NCBI RefSeq assembly: GCF_007858365.1
Contig: NZ_VFIO01000014.1
Coordinates: forward strand, 17,747-81,746
Reading direction: 5' to 3'
Origin: Pseudomonas saxonica
Lineage (GTDB): Bacteria > Pseudomonadota > Gammaproteobacteria > Pseudomonadales > Pseudomonadaceae
DNA: 64,000 bases
Within the stretch, counting starts at the first letter, position 1; each line of letters begins with the position of its first letter. The translations under genes were made by a program, and so were the position numbers. This document shows, one piece after another, positions 27,456-35,862 of this stretch. The notes under the pieces were generated by a model. The model was given only the letters and a program-made list of their open reading frames with translations, did not search any database and was not told where the DNA came from.

Positions 27456-28289
27456 TTATTTAACCGCGCCAAAGGACAAGCCGCGTACCAGTTGCTTTTG
27501 ACTGATCCAGCCGAAAATCAAAATCGGCGCACAGGCCAGCGTCGAGACGGCCGATAATTTGGCCCAGAACAAACCTTCAGGGCTTGAGTAAGAGGCGATC
27601 AGAGCGGTCAACGGCGCGGCGTTGGATGACGTCAGGTTCAGTGACCAAAAGGCTTCATTCCAGCACAGGATCAATGACAGCAGCAGGGTCGAGGCCAAAC
27701 CGCCCTTGCTGATGGGCAGCAACACGCGAACCATCTCCTGCCACAGGGTGGCCCCGTCCAGCCGGGCAGCTTCAAGGATGTCTTTGGGAATGTCCTTGAA
27801 GTAGGTGTAAATCATCCACACCACAATCGGCAGGTTGATCAGGGTGTAGATGATGATCAGCGCAGTGCGGGTGTCGAGCAGGCCAAAACTCTTGGCCAGC
27901 AGGTAGATCGGCATCAGCACGCCCACCGGCGGCAACATTTTGGTGGAGAGCATCCACAGCAACGTGCCCTTGGTGCGCTTGGTTTCGTAGAACGCCATCG
28001 AGTACGCGGCCGGGATGGCAATCAGCATGCACAGGGCGGTCGCGGTGAAGGAGATCACCACCGAGTTCCAAGCAAAGCGGAAATAGCCGCTGCGGTCTTC
28101 AATGTGAACGTAGTTTTCCAGCGTCGGGGTGAAGATGAACTGTGGCGGTGTGGCAAACGCATCGATCTCGGTTTTGAAACTGGTCAGCACCATCCAGAAA
28201 ATCGGAAAGAAGATCAGGATTGCGATGGCCCAGGCCAGCGTGCCGAGCAGCACGCTTTGCAGACGACGGGATTGTTGAAGTGTCATCAC
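27456..28289 (-). CDS. mtlG: Mannitol/polyol ABC transporter permease
   Basis: A 277-residue MalG-type inner-membrane permease with about six transmembrane helices. The EAA loop that contacts the ATPase (EAARLDGATLWQEMVRVLLP) lies near residues 190-210. Two Met codons in tandem mark the start. It is eight bases from mtlF upstream and 21 from mtlK downstream, consistent with one transcript. Confidence 0.93.
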   Translation of the reverse strand: MMTLQQSRRLQSVLLGTLAWAIAILIFFPIFWMVLTSFKTEIDAFATPPQFIFTPTLENYVHIEDRSGYFRFAWNSVVISFTATALCMLIAIPAAYSMAFYETKRTKGTLLWMLSTKMLPPVGVLMPIYLLAKSFGLLDTRTALIIIYTLINLPIVVWMIYTYFKDIPKDILEAARLDGATLWQEMVRVLLPISKGGLASTLLLSLILCWNEAFWSLNLTSSNAAPLTALIASYSSPEGLFWAKLSAVSTLACAPILIFGWISQKQLVRGLSFGAVK

Positions 28290-28296
28290 TGTGCCC

Positions 28297-29223
28297 TCAC
28301 GGCTTGTCTGTCAGGTTTTTGCCCAGCATGCGCACCAGCAGGATGGCGGCGATATTGGCGATGACCACGGCAATCAAGCCTCCGGCCGAGGCCATGCCGA
28401 CATCGAACTGCACCAGCGCCTGGTTGTAGATCAGGTACGCCAGGTTGGTGGAGGCATAGCCGGGGCCACCGTTGGTGGTGGTGAAAATCTCGGCAAAAAC
28501 CGACAGCAGAAAGATGGTTTCAATCATCACCACCACGGCAATCGGACGCGCCAGATGCGGCAGGGTCAGGTGCCAGAAAATCGCAATGGGGCCGGCGCCG
28601 TCCAGCCGCGCGGCTTCTTTCTGTTCCTGGTCGAGGGACTGCATGGCGGTCATCAGAATCAAGATCGCGAACGGCAACCATTGCCACGACACAATGATGA
28701 TGATCGACAGCAAGGGGTAATGCGCCAGCCAGTCCACCGGCTGGGCACCAAATAGCTTCCACACCGCGGCGAGCACACCGGAGACCGGGTGAAAGATCAG
28801 GTTTTTCCAGACCAGTGCGCCCACCGTGGGCATGATGAAGAACGGCGAGATCAGCAATACGCGCACAATCCCGCGGCCCATAAAATCGGTCGCTTCGAGC
28901 AAGGCACTGATCAGTACCCCGAGTACCACGCTGATCAGCAACACACTGCCAACCAGCAGCAGAGTGTTGGTAGCGCCGGGCAAAAAGCCTGTGTCGGTCA
29001 GGAAGTAGGTGAAGTTTTCCAGCCCGACAAACTCGTTTTCACCGGGGTAGAGCAAGTTGTAGCGGATCAGGGAAAAGTACAGCGTCATGCCTAGCGGCAC
29101 GATCATCCATAGCAGCAGCAAGGCCACCGACGGTGACACCAGAAACCAGCTGGGATCGAACCGGCGCGGCTTGCGCGTGGGCAGCGATGGCTCAAGTGCA
29201 GCGCTAACACTCGATATTGTCAT
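28297..29223 (-). CDS. mtlF: Mannitol/polyol ABC transporter permease
   Basis: A 308-residue MalF/UgpA-type permease. After a cytoplasmic leader (PTRKPRRFDPSW) it has about six membrane helices and an EAA motif (EAARLDGAGPIAIFWHLTLP, about residues 215-235). It pairs with MtlG. A 136-bp gap with a hairpin and REP-like sequence separates it from the binding-protein gene mtlE upstream. Confidence 0.93.
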   Translation of the reverse strand: MTISSVSAALEPSLPTRKPRRFDPSWFLVSPSVALLLLWMIVPLGMTLYFSLIRYNLLYPGENEFVGLENFTYFLTDTGFLPGATNTLLLVGSVLLISVVLGVLISALLEATDFMGRGIVRVLLISPFFIMPTVGALVWKNLIFHPVSGVLAAVWKLFGAQPVDWLAHYPLLSIIIIVSWQWLPFAILILMTAMQSLDQEQKEAARLDGAGPIAIFWHLTLPHLARPIAVVVMIETIFLLSVFAEIFTTTNGGPGYASTNLAYLIYNQALVQFDVGMASAGGLIAVVIANIAAILLVRMLGKNLTDKP

Positions 29224-29299
29224 GGTGATTACACCTTAATTGGGGCGTGTCCTGGTGTGACTGCCGACGGCTGGGAAAAGCTGCGTCGGGGCTTCGAGA

Positions 29300-29345
29300 A
29301 AACGGGTTGCAGAGCAACCCCTCGCAGCCTTCGGCAGCGACTACA
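29300..29345. repeat. Hairpin and single REP-like unit between mtlE and mtlF
   Basis: The stem GGGTTGC-AGA-GCAACCC (29304-29320) is followed by the REP core TCGCAGCCTTCGGCAGCG-ACTACAG, the same core as in the 3.3-4.1 kb array. On the transcript it falls just after the mtlE stop. Confidence 0.85.
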
Positions 29346-29359
29346 GGCGCGGGCCGTGT

Positions 29360-30670
29360 TTACTTGGGATAGCCCGCGCGTTTCATCTCGCGTTCGGTGG
29401 TTTGTTGCGCGGCCGCGAGTGCCTGATCGACGCTGGTCTGCCCGATCAGCGCTGCGCTGAACAACTTGCCAACCTGCGTGCCGATGGCCTGAAACTCGGG
29501 AATGGTCACCAGTTGAATGCCCACGTACGGAACCGGCTTAAGCGTCGGGTCTTTAGGGTTAGCGGCTTTGAGCGACTCCAGTGTGACCTTGGCGAAGGGA
29601 GCGGCGGCCAGATACGCGTCGCTGTACGTCGAGGCTCGGGTGCCCGGTGGCACATTGGCAATGCCGTCTTTCTCCGCCACCAGCGCGCCGTATTCCTTGG
29701 ACGTGGCCCAGGTACTGAACGATTTGGCAGCGTCCTTGGCTTTGGATGTGGCGGGAACGGCCAGGGCCCATGAGTACTGCCAGGCACTGCCTTTGTCAGT
29801 GACCTGGTGGGGGGCGAAAGCAAAACCGACATGATCGGCGACTTTGCTCTGGGTTTTGTCCGTGACAAACGAACCTGCCACGCTGGCATCGACCCAGATG
29901 GCGCATTTACCGCTGTTGAAAAGCGCCAGGTTTTCATTAAAGCCGTTGCTGGTTGCGCCCGGCGGGCCGGACTCTTTCAGGGTATTCACATAAAAGTTCA
30001 GGGCGTTCTTCCACTCCGGGCCATTGAACTCGGGCTGCCACTTTTCATTGAACCAGCGGGCGCCGAATGCGTTGGCCAGTGTGGTAATCACTGTAATGTT
30101 CTCACCCCAACCCGCTTTGCCGCGCAGGCACAGGCCATATTGCTCCTGCTCCGGTTTGTTCAGCACTTTGGCGAACTGAGCGATCTGCTCCCACGTCGGG
30201 TGTTCAGGCATGCTCAGCCCCGCGTCCTTGAACAGGTCGGTGCGGTAGTAGGTCATCGAACTTTCAGCGTAAAACGGCAGGGCGTAAAGTGTGCCGTTGA
30301 CCGACAGCCCTTCGCGTACCGCAGGGAACACATCATCAAGGGCATAACTGGCCGGCAGGTCGTTCATCGGCTCGAGCCAACCCTTGGCGCCCCAGAGTGC
30401 GGCTTCGTACATACCGATGGTCAATACGTCGAACTGACCGCCTTGCGTGGCAATATCGGTGGTCAGGCGTTGACGCAGGACATTTTCTTCCAGCACCACC
30501 CAGTTGAGCTTGATGTCGGGGTGCTCGCTCTCGAAGGTTTTAGCCAGCTTTTGCATGCGGATCATGTCGCTGTTGTTGACGGTGGCAATGGTCAGGGTCT
30601 GTGCCCCCAGACTGATGCCGCTGACAGTCATGCAGGTCGCTACACACAGCGCTTTGACAGGAATATTCAT
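29360..30670 (-). CDS. mtlE: Mannitol/polyol ABC transporter substrate-binding protein
   Basis: A 436-residue periplasmic solute-binding protein. The start is the ATG at 30670, which has a strong GAGGAG site eight bases before it; the upstream in-frame extension lacks one. A signal peptide (residues 1-22, ending LGAQ) is followed by an extracellular sugar-binding fold (LTIATVNNSDMIRMQKLAKTFE). It delivers polyols to MtlFGK and is the first gene of the operon, 142 bases downstream of mtlR. Confidence 0.94.
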   Translation of the reverse strand: MNIPVKALCVATCMTVSGISLGAQTLTIATVNNSDMIRMQKLAKTFESEHPDIKLNWVVLEENVLRQRLTTDIATQGGQFDVLTIGMYEAALWGAKGWLEPMNDLPASYALDDVFPAVREGLSVNGTLYALPFYAESSMTYYRTDLFKDAGLSMPEHPTWEQIAQFAKVLNKPEQEQYGLCLRGKAGWGENITVITTLANAFGARWFNEKWQPEFNGPEWKNALNFYVNTLKESGPPGATSNGFNENLALFNSGKCAIWVDASVAGSFVTDKTQSKVADHVGFAFAPHQVTDKGSAWQYSWALAVPATSKAKDAAKSFSTWATSKEYGALVAEKDGIANVPPGTRASTYSDAYLAAAPFAKVTLESLKAANPKDPTLKPVPYVGIQLVTIPEFQAIGTQVGKLFSAALIGQTSVDQALAAAQQTTEREMKRAGYPK

Positions 30671-30812
30671 TGAGCACTCCTCTTCATCCGCCGGGGAGGG
30701 CATTTGAAGGACGGTTATTGTTTTTATAGCTGCCAGCCTGAGGCTGGCACGTGGGCCGATTACAGCCCGCCAACACCGTCGTGACAAATCATTGGAAGCA
30801 CTTCAATTGATA
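30671..30812 (-). promoter_or_regulatory. mtlE promoter region with inverted repeat
   Basis: The gap between mtlR and mtlE carries the perfect inverted repeat TGCCAGCC-TGA-GGCTGGCA (30731-30749). No clear T tract follows on either strand, so it is either a weak mtlR terminator or part of the operon control region where MtlR would act. The exact MtlR site cannot be read. Confidence 0.35.
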
Positions 30813-31748
30813 CTATTTTGCACTGCGCAGGCGAACGCCCGATGGCGACAGGTTTTGCTCGGTCATGCGCTGTTCCGAGAGGCGCCGATAATGTGACGGT
30901 GTCATGCCTTTGAGTTGCTGAAAACGGCGGTTGAAATTGGAAATATTGTTGAAGCCGGACTCGAAGCACACGTCTGTCACCGGCTTCTCGCCGTCGGCCA
31001 ATAGCTCACAGGACTTGCTGATGCGCAGCCGATTAACGAACTCGATAAAGCAGCGACCGGTGGCTTGTTTGAATACACGGGAGAAATAGGTGGGTTTCAT
31101 GCCCATATAGGCAGCGACTTCTTCAAGCGGCAGTTCGCGGGTGTAGTGGTTAAAAATATACTCCACGGCGCGGTGGGTACGGTCGATGGTGTGCTCGTCG
31201 GCCAAATGGTTGGAAGTCAGCCCTGACAGCAAGTGGTAATCGTCACAATCGGCCAGCCGTTGCAGCAGTATCAGAAAGTGCCCCAGACGAGTGACGCCGC
31301 TGGAGTCGGCGATGGCGTGCATCAGTTCTGTCGCCTGGGCTACGGTGTCGCGGCAACGGAACTCGATGCCGTATTGGGCACGTTCCAGCAGCGGCGCCAG
31401 GCCTTTAAGTTCAGCAAAGACCCGCGTGGCGCTTTCCAGCAACTCATCGGTGAAGTTGACCAGCATGTCGCGGGTCGGCACCACTTCATGTTCGCCAATC
31501 TGGCTGATCCAGTTATGGGGCAGATTGGGCCCGGTGAGAAACAGCGTCTGGGGATGAAAGTTGCCGATATAGTCGCCCACGAAGACTTTACCGCTGCTGG
31601 CGGTGATCAGGTGCAGTTCGTATTCTTTGTGAAAATGCCAGCGCACCAAGGGGCATGGGAAACCATGCTGGCGGTAAATGATCGACAGGCCGTTATGGTC
31701 GTCCATCAGTTCATAAGACGGGTCAGTCGCTCGGGCGAGTCGCGTCAT
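30813..31748 (-). CDS. mtlR: AraC-family activator of the mannitol operon
   Basis: A 311-residue AraC/XylS regulator with an N-terminal cupin-like sensing domain (WHFHKEYELHLITAS region) and two C-terminal helix-turn-helix motifs (about residues 195-295). The C-terminal segment GFNNISNFNRRFQQLKGMTPSHYRR matches the AraC signature. It lies immediately upstream of mtlE on the same strand, as in P. fluorescens, where MtlR activates mtlEFGKDYZ in response to mannitol, sorbitol or arabitol. Confidence 0.9.
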   Translation of the reverse strand: MTRLARATDPSYELMDDHNGLSIIYRQHGFPCPLVRWHFHKEYELHLITASSGKVFVGDYIGNFHPQTLFLTGPNLPHNWISQIGEHEVVPTRDMLVNFTDELLESATRVFAELKGLAPLLERAQYGIEFRCRDTVAQATELMHAIADSSGVTRLGHFLILLQRLADCDDYHLLSGLTSNHLADEHTIDRTHRAVEYIFNHYTRELPLEEVAAYMGMKPTYFSRVFKQATGRCFIEFVNRLRISKSCELLADGEKPVTDVCFESGFNNISNFNRRFQQLKGMTPSHYRRLSEQRMTEQNLSPSGVRLRSAK

Positions 31749-31849
31749 GGTTAAGTGCTTACTAGAGTAGTTATGGGCCAGATCATGCCGACTTCACCGG
31801 CGTCCTGCCAGCGCCGGTTAACGTTCCTCCACATAAAGAGCACGATTGG

Positions 31850-32596
31850 ATGAAAACACTGCTTTTAATCGGTATCGGCGCAGGCAACCCGGAGCACATC
31901 ACCGTCCAGGCGATCAATGCGCTGAACCGTGCCTCGGTGTTCTTTGTTCTGGACAAGGGCCAGACCACCGAGGACCTGGTCAGGCTGCGGCTGGAGATTT
32001 GCCAACGCTATATCGAGGAGCCCAACTACCGCGTGGTGCAGGTCAGTGATCCGCAGCGCGACAGTGCCACGCCGTCGTACACCCAAGGGGTCGAAGACTG
32101 GCACGAACAACGGGCAGAAGTGTTTACACGTCTGATCGATGAAGAACTGGCAGAAGGGGAGTGCGGTGCCTTCCTGCTATGGGGCGAGCCGGGCTTATAC
32201 GACAGCACGTTGCGCATACTGGATCGGGTTCGGGCCAATGGCTGCAGCGATTTTGATTATGAAGTGATTCCTGGCATCAGCAGCGTGCAAGCGCTGGCTG
32301 CCCGTCATCGTGTACCGCTCAACGAAATTGGCCAGCCGATTCGTATCACCACGGGGCGGCGCCTGGTGGCCGAGGATCTGGACAATGTAGTGGTGATGCT
32401 CGATGCCCACTGTGCGTTTCAGGCGTTTGTCGGTGAAGACGTCGATATTTACTGGGGCGCCTACATTGGCACCGACGATGAAATCCTGATTGCCGGCAAA
32501 CTGGCGGACGTGTGTGAAGCGATCAAAACAGCCCGCGAGCAAGCCCGGCAGCGCAAAGGCTGGATTATGGATACTTACCTGCTCAGACGGCCTTGA
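31850..32596 (+). CDS. cobF: Precorrin-6A synthase (deacetylating) CobF
   Basis: A 248-residue SAM-dependent methyltransferase of the aerobic cobalamin pathway; it methylates C-1 of precorrin-5 with loss of acetate. The N-terminal GIGAGNPEHIT loop (residues 8-18) is the tetrapyrrole-methylase signature, and VIPGISSVQALAARH near residue 143 is a second conserved block. The length is normal. It is about 11 kb from the cobW-cobN cluster and divergent from mtlR. The last ~108 bp recur at 40028, with a different C-terminal tail, so this gene marks the edge of an inserted or rearranged segment. Confidence 0.93.
   Translation: MKTLLLIGIGAGNPEHITVQAINALNRASVFFVLDKGQTTEDLVRLRLEICQRYIEEPNYRVVQVSDPQRDSATPSYTQGVEDWHEQRAEVFTRLIDEELAEGECGAFLLWGEPGLYDSTLRILDRVRANGCSDFDYEVIPGISSVQALAARHRVPLNEIGQPIRITTGRRLVAEDLDNVVVMLDAHCAFQAFVGEDVDIYWGAYIGTDDEILIAGKLADVCEAIKTAREQARQRKGWIMDTYLLRRP
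32467..32574 (+). repeat. Direct repeat, cobF 3' segment (copy 1)
   Basis: This part of cobF recurs at 40028-40135 with four visible mismatches in about 108 bases; similarity begins at TGGCACCGACG. Beyond it the two copies differ in nucleotides but keep similar codons (DTYLLRRP here, DTDLLRRRRAV there). Confidence 0.93.
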
Positions 32597-32667
32597 AAAC
32601 TGTCGACCGCCAACAAAGAGGAAGCATCCCTCTCGATTATAGGAAATAGCTGATAGCGACTTAATAA

Positions 32668-33012
32668 AGTTGGCCGATAAAGTCCGCGCACATTAACGGA
32701 TCGATCCGCAAAGGTCTTGGTGATATCGGCTTACTTATCGTTAAGGAACGTACGCTATGTACATGCGACTTTGGTGGCTTGGAGGTAAAAGTCCTCTACT
32801 CCGGTGGAGTTGCGGGTGGTTTTGCGATGGGGAGTGCGCTGACGGCATCCACTACAGGTGCTATCTGTGCTGGATTAGGTGCGTCGACTGTAGGGGTAGG
32901 GGGTGTAGTGTGCGGAATTGTCGTCGTTGGGGCTGGATCTTTTGCGGGTGGAGTAGGAGGGGGGATGATTGGAGAAATGGGTGGTGAATTGATTTACAAG
33001 AGCACGAAATGA
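32668..33012 (+). pseudogene. Glycine-rich toxin-tip remnant 1
   Basis: An open frame runs from a stop at 32665 to 33012 without a credible start (only TTG 32779). It encodes a short unrecognised leader, then EVKVLYSGGVAGGFAMGSAL and a strongly hydrophobic Gly-zipper-like run ending GGMIGEMGGELIYKSTK. The final 77 codons align with the tip at 34132-34365: near-identical for the first 45 codons, then divergent. The stop overlaps the next gene (ATGA). This looks like the C-terminal tip of a membrane-active polymorphic toxin, detached from its body; function is inferred from composition and layout. Confidence 0.5.
32778..32914 (+). repeat. Direct repeat of conserved toxin-tip segment (copy 1)
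   Basis: About 137 bases here match 34131-34267 with six visible mismatches. The match stops abruptly within the reading frame, the pattern expected where tips exchange by recombination at a shared upstream block. Confidence 0.9.
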
Positions 33013-33392
33013 GCACTGCAGAATACATAGCAGGACATATCGCTATCGTCATTATCCTTAGTTTATTTTTCTTCTTGGCTCTCGCCTTGCATATGGCATA
33101 CACCAAGATTGACTTGATACTGGAGCATTTAAAAAACTGTACAGCCATCATGGCCCGTGCCCCGCTCAAACACGGTGGACCTTGGGGGAGGCTTCTTTTG
33201 ATTGGCGGTATTTCAGGAATTCTAACGTTTCCAAATTTCTATCTAAAAAGAGGCGAGTTATGCCCTGAAGATTTAGAAAAATTTCCGGCGCTGCTCAAGA
33301 GAAAGCTGGTTGTAATGCAGTGGGCTATCCTTATTTTGGTGGTTGGCATGTTCCTGCTGGCATTGATTGGGAAGTCCGGCTTACTCAAGTAA
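33009..33392 (+). CDS. Small membrane protein, putative immunity protein 1
   Basis: A 127-residue protein with one hydrophobic helix at the N-terminus (about residues 8-30), another near 58-72 and one near 100-120. The conserved core includes MAYTKIDLILEHLKNC, GGPWGRLLLIGG and YLKRGELCPEDLEKFP. It is paralogous to the products at 33606 and 34362. The start overlaps the stop of toxin-tip remnant 1, the layout usual for immunity genes. No family is recognised; an immunity role against a pore-forming toxin is inferred. The region is noticeably AT-richer than the flanks. Confidence 0.7.
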   Translation: MSTAEYIAGHIAIVIILSLFFFLALALHMAYTKIDLILEHLKNCTAIMARAPLKHGGPWGRLLLIGGISGILTFPNFYLKRGELCPEDLEKFPALLKRKLVVMQWAILILVVGMFLLALIGKSGLLK

Positions 33393-33482
33393 TGATAAAT
33401 GCGATTGCTCGCCAATAGGTGAATGCCTGCAGTAAGCGAAAACCCAATATGAAATAAATTCTTCAGCCACTACTGTGTGGGC

Positions 33483-33609
33483 CTGAATTTGCCTTCTGGT
33501 GGTTTGGCTGGATTGGCCTGCGGGATCGGGTGTGGTTGGAGCAGGTGCGTTCTCGGCTGGATAGGTTGGTAGGGAATTAGGCGAAGTCATCTATGAGAAT
33601 GTCAAATGA
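33483..33609 (+). pseudogene. Degenerate toxin-tip remnant 2
   Basis: Read across a one-base frameshift near 33530 and an in-frame TAG, the sequence gives SGGLAGLACGI, VVGAGAFSAG, then VGRELGEVIYENVK and a stop. These align with VVCGIVVVGAGSFAGG and GGELIYKSTK of tip 1. The stop overlaps the next start in ATGA, as in the other two cassettes. It is too decayed to make a protein. Confidence 0.5.
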
Positions 33610-33995
33610 CTGTAAGTGTCGCTGATCAAGTGTTTCTTGTGCTAGGTCTGTCAATCTTCAGTGGGGCATTTATTTGTATAGGGCTCTCACTTTATATGGC
33701 CTGTACCAAGAGGGAGCTGATGTTGGAACAATTAAAGAATTGCTCGATTGTTAGAACTCATGCCCCACTCAAAGATGGCGGGCCTTGGGGGAAACTTATG
33801 TTGCTTGGGTGGATAGCTGGAGTATTCGCTTTTCCTGAATATTACCTAAAGCGTGGTCAAGCGAGTCATGATGATTTAAATAATTTTCCAGTGCATCTAA
33901 GAAATAAATTAGTGATGCTTAAATGGGCCTCGTTTGTGTTATTTACTGCGATGGTTGTTCTCTTCATTTTTAGAAAGTCAGGGTTGCTAAAATAG
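33606..33995 (+). CDS. Small membrane protein, putative immunity protein 2
   Basis: A 129-residue paralogue of the 33009 product sharing MACTKRELMLEQLKNCS, APLKDGGPWGKLMLLGW, PEYYLKRGQ and the identical ending RKSGLLK-like tail. Three hydrophobic segments are visible. It follows a decayed toxin-tip remnant with a four-base overlap. Retention of an intact immunity-like frame beside a broken toxin tip fits orphan-immunity logic. No known family is assigned. Confidence 0.7.
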   Translation: MTVSVADQVFLVLGLSIFSGAFICIGLSLYMACTKRELMLEQLKNCSIVRTHAPLKDGGPWGKLMLLGWIAGVFAFPEYYLKRGQASHDDLNNFPVHLRNKLVMLKWASFVLFTAMVVLFIFRKSGLLK

Positions 33996-33999
33996 GTTT

Positions 34000-34365
34000 T
34001 TGAGGGGGGCTCTTTTTTTACATTCGGGTCGGTTTGGCCCTGCCGTCAGTCAGGCGATTTTTTTGGTGCGCAAGGCCTGGCGCGTTGCGCCCAAGCACAA
34101 CCAGTTTGGCTGTGGTGGCCTCGCTGGTGACTTGGAGGTGAAAGTCCTCTACGCCGGTGGAGTTGCGGGTGGTTTTGCAATGGGGAGTGCGCTGACGGCA
34201 TCCACTACAGGTGCTATCTGTGTTGGATTAGGTGCGTCGACTGTAGGAGTAGGGGGTGTAGTGTGTGCGCTTGTGGTAGTTGCTGCAGGATCTTTAGGTG
34301 CAGGAGTGGTCGGCGGAAAGGCGGGTGAGGAAATTGGCGATATGATTTTCGAGTTAGTGCAATGA
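34000..34365 (+). pseudogene. Glycine-rich toxin-tip remnant 3
   Basis: A 121-codon open frame from TTG 34000 lacks a ribosome binding site and looks like the 3' end of a larger gene. The leader FGPAVSQAIFLVRKAWRVAP is hydrophilic to amphipathic. It is followed by LEVKVLYAGGVAGGFAMGSA and the same hydrophobic Gly-zipper-like run as tip 1, then a different ending (GEEIGDMIFELVQ). The stop overlaps the 34362 start (ATGA). It could still be expressed as a short protein, but a detached toxin C-terminus is more likely. Confidence 0.5.
34131..34267 (+). repeat. Direct repeat of conserved toxin-tip segment (copy 2)
   Basis: Matches 32778-32914 at about 96 percent identity by eye; the spacing between copies is 1353 bases. 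Confidence 0.9.
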
Positions 34366-35108
34366 GTGCAAGCCCTGAGAATATTTTGATTTTGTGTACA
34401 GGACTGTTGATTTTTACGGGCTATATGACTTTCCTTGTGATCGCGCTTTATGTGGCTTATACAAAACTTGATGCACTGTTGGGTTATTTTCAAAATTCGC
34501 CTGCTGTGATGATTAGGGCATCTTTCAAAAATAGTGGGCCATGGGGACGACTATTTATGCTCGGTGCAATAGTGGGCGTTATTAAAACGCCTGGTTTGTA
34601 TCTTCCCGATGGAGGGGTTAGCGCTGAGGATATTGCTCGTTTCCCACAGGGTCTTAGAAAAAGGTTGCTCCTGCTTAATAGAGTGGGTGGAGGTTCTATT
34701 TGGGCTTTGATGACCTATTCCGCTGTCTTGCTCGTGGATTGGTCAACGATGGGTGTCATTCGATTAACGATTGTAGTCGCAACCCTTGTCGTATTGTGTG
34801 CCTGGGGTTTTCTGTGTGTTTATCTAGGCAGCACTCAGATCAATCATATGGCTGGCATCTTCAAGCACAGTGAATCAATACAATCTCGGTTAAAGCTTGA
34901 TGCGGGCGGCTACTTTGGGAAGGGTTTATTTATCGTCGCGGCCTCGGTCATTGTGGTGTGTAGCCCGGTCTTTATAAAACGTGGCACACTTGATGTTCAC
35001 GACTTTAGGGGTATACCTGGCGGGCTTAAATCAACGCTTTATGGGGTGTTTTTTATGACGGTGTGCCTAATGGTTACCTTATGTGTGCTCTATCTATTTC
35101 GTAGGTGA
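34362..35108 (+). CDS. Membrane protein with two immunity-like domains (duplicated), putative immunity protein 3
   Basis: The 248-residue protein contains two copies of the fold seen once in the two upstream proteins. The first half has VAYTKLDALLGYFQNS, SGPWGRLFMLGA and YLPDGGVSAEDIARFPQGLRKR. The second half has VYLGSTQINHMAGIF, GGYFGKGLFIVAAS and FIKRGTLDVHDFRGIPGGLK. About six hydrophobic helices result. It overlaps the end of toxin-tip remnant 3. An internal duplication may broaden or strengthen protection; this is inference. Confidence 0.7.
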   Translation: MSASPENILILCTGLLIFTGYMTFLVIALYVAYTKLDALLGYFQNSPAVMIRASFKNSGPWGRLFMLGAIVGVIKTPGLYLPDGGVSAEDIARFPQGLRKRLLLLNRVGGGSIWALMTYSAVLLVDWSTMGVIRLTIVVATLVVLCAWGFLCVYLGSTQINHMAGIFKHSESIQSRLKLDAGGYFGKGLFIVAASVIVVCSPVFIKRGTLDVHDFRGIPGGLKSTLYGVFFMTVCLMVTLCVLYLFRR

Positions 35109-35373
35109 GAATTTACATAAACTGTGGTCTTCACTATCCGGACCACTCCATTTTGAAAAGTGCACTTGGGATAAAACCAATAGCCGATCATGCAGTCCTT
35201 GTGTCCTTCTGCTGCGAGCTGACCGCATAGGGAGCCATTTCGCCCCCAGCTGGAACCGACCCGATTAATGTGAGATCACGGGTAGCGTCAGTCGCAGTTA
35301 ATCTGAGTCGAAAATCGCGTTGATTGCGAGCACGGCCGTTTTCGATCGCAAGCCCTTACACTTAGGAAACGGT
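35109..35373. other. Gene-free junction between the immunity-like cassettes and the epimerase operon
   Basis: No gene or recognisable repeat is seen in these 265 bases. AGGA (35363-35368 region) serves the ATG at 35374. The sequence shifts here from AT-richer cassette DNA to GC-rich coding DNA. Confidence 0.5.
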
Positions 35374-35862
35374 ATGCCAGCCCCATCAAACGCCCTTCGC
35401 TCTGCACTAGTACTTTGGTTGTACGCCGCGGCCCTAGTGCATCTACTAGTCAGCCTCGCGCTGACCTGGGCCGGCCATTCGGGGTTACTCGACGGTTACC
35501 TACAAACCATCGAACAAGTCTTCTGGGCAATCGACGCCGTCCCCATCGCCGCTCGCGCCCAACAAGTCTGGTGGGTCGCCTTATTCGGCGCCACGCTGCA
35601 AAGCTACTCCCTCTACATGCTCGCCCTCGTGCGCATGGGCCATCGACTGAGAAGTCCCATGGCCTGGGGCTGGTTAATCGCCGGCATCGTGCTGTGGGCG
35701 CCGCAAGACATGTGGGTCTCCGCCCAGGCTCGTGTCTGGTCACACCTGTGGTTCGACAGCCTCGCGCTGCTCACCCTGCTGCCGCCGCTGATCTGGCTCT
35801 ATCGCCATGACCGCGGCACCGCCCCTTCAAACAACACGCCGAGTGACGCCAACCATGTCTGA
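35374..35862 (+). CDS. Small integral membrane protein of the epimerase/phosphotransferase-like operon
   Basis: A 162-residue protein with four predicted membrane helices (around ALVLWLYAAALVHLLVSLAL, VALFGATLQSYSLYMLAL, GWLIAGIVLWAPQDMWV and LALLTLLPPLIWLY). The start is the ATG following AGGAAACGGT rather than an upstream in-frame codon. I recognise no family. It overlaps the next gene by eight bases, so its product probably works with the membrane-anchored epimerase. Confidence 0.8.
   Translation: MPAPSNALRSALVLWLYAAALVHLLVSLALTWAGHSGLLDGYLQTIEQVFWAIDAVPIAARAQQVWWVALFGATLQSYSLYMLALVRMGHRLRSPMAWGWLIAGIVLWAPQDMWVSAQARVWSHLWFDSLALLTLLPPLIWLYRHDRGTAPSNNTPSDANHV

Noticed and set aside
33381..33590. 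69-codon minus-strand frame between the immunity-like genes
   Set aside because: It lies opposite the degenerate toxin-tip 2, has a Pro/Thr-rich shadow composition and no start signal.
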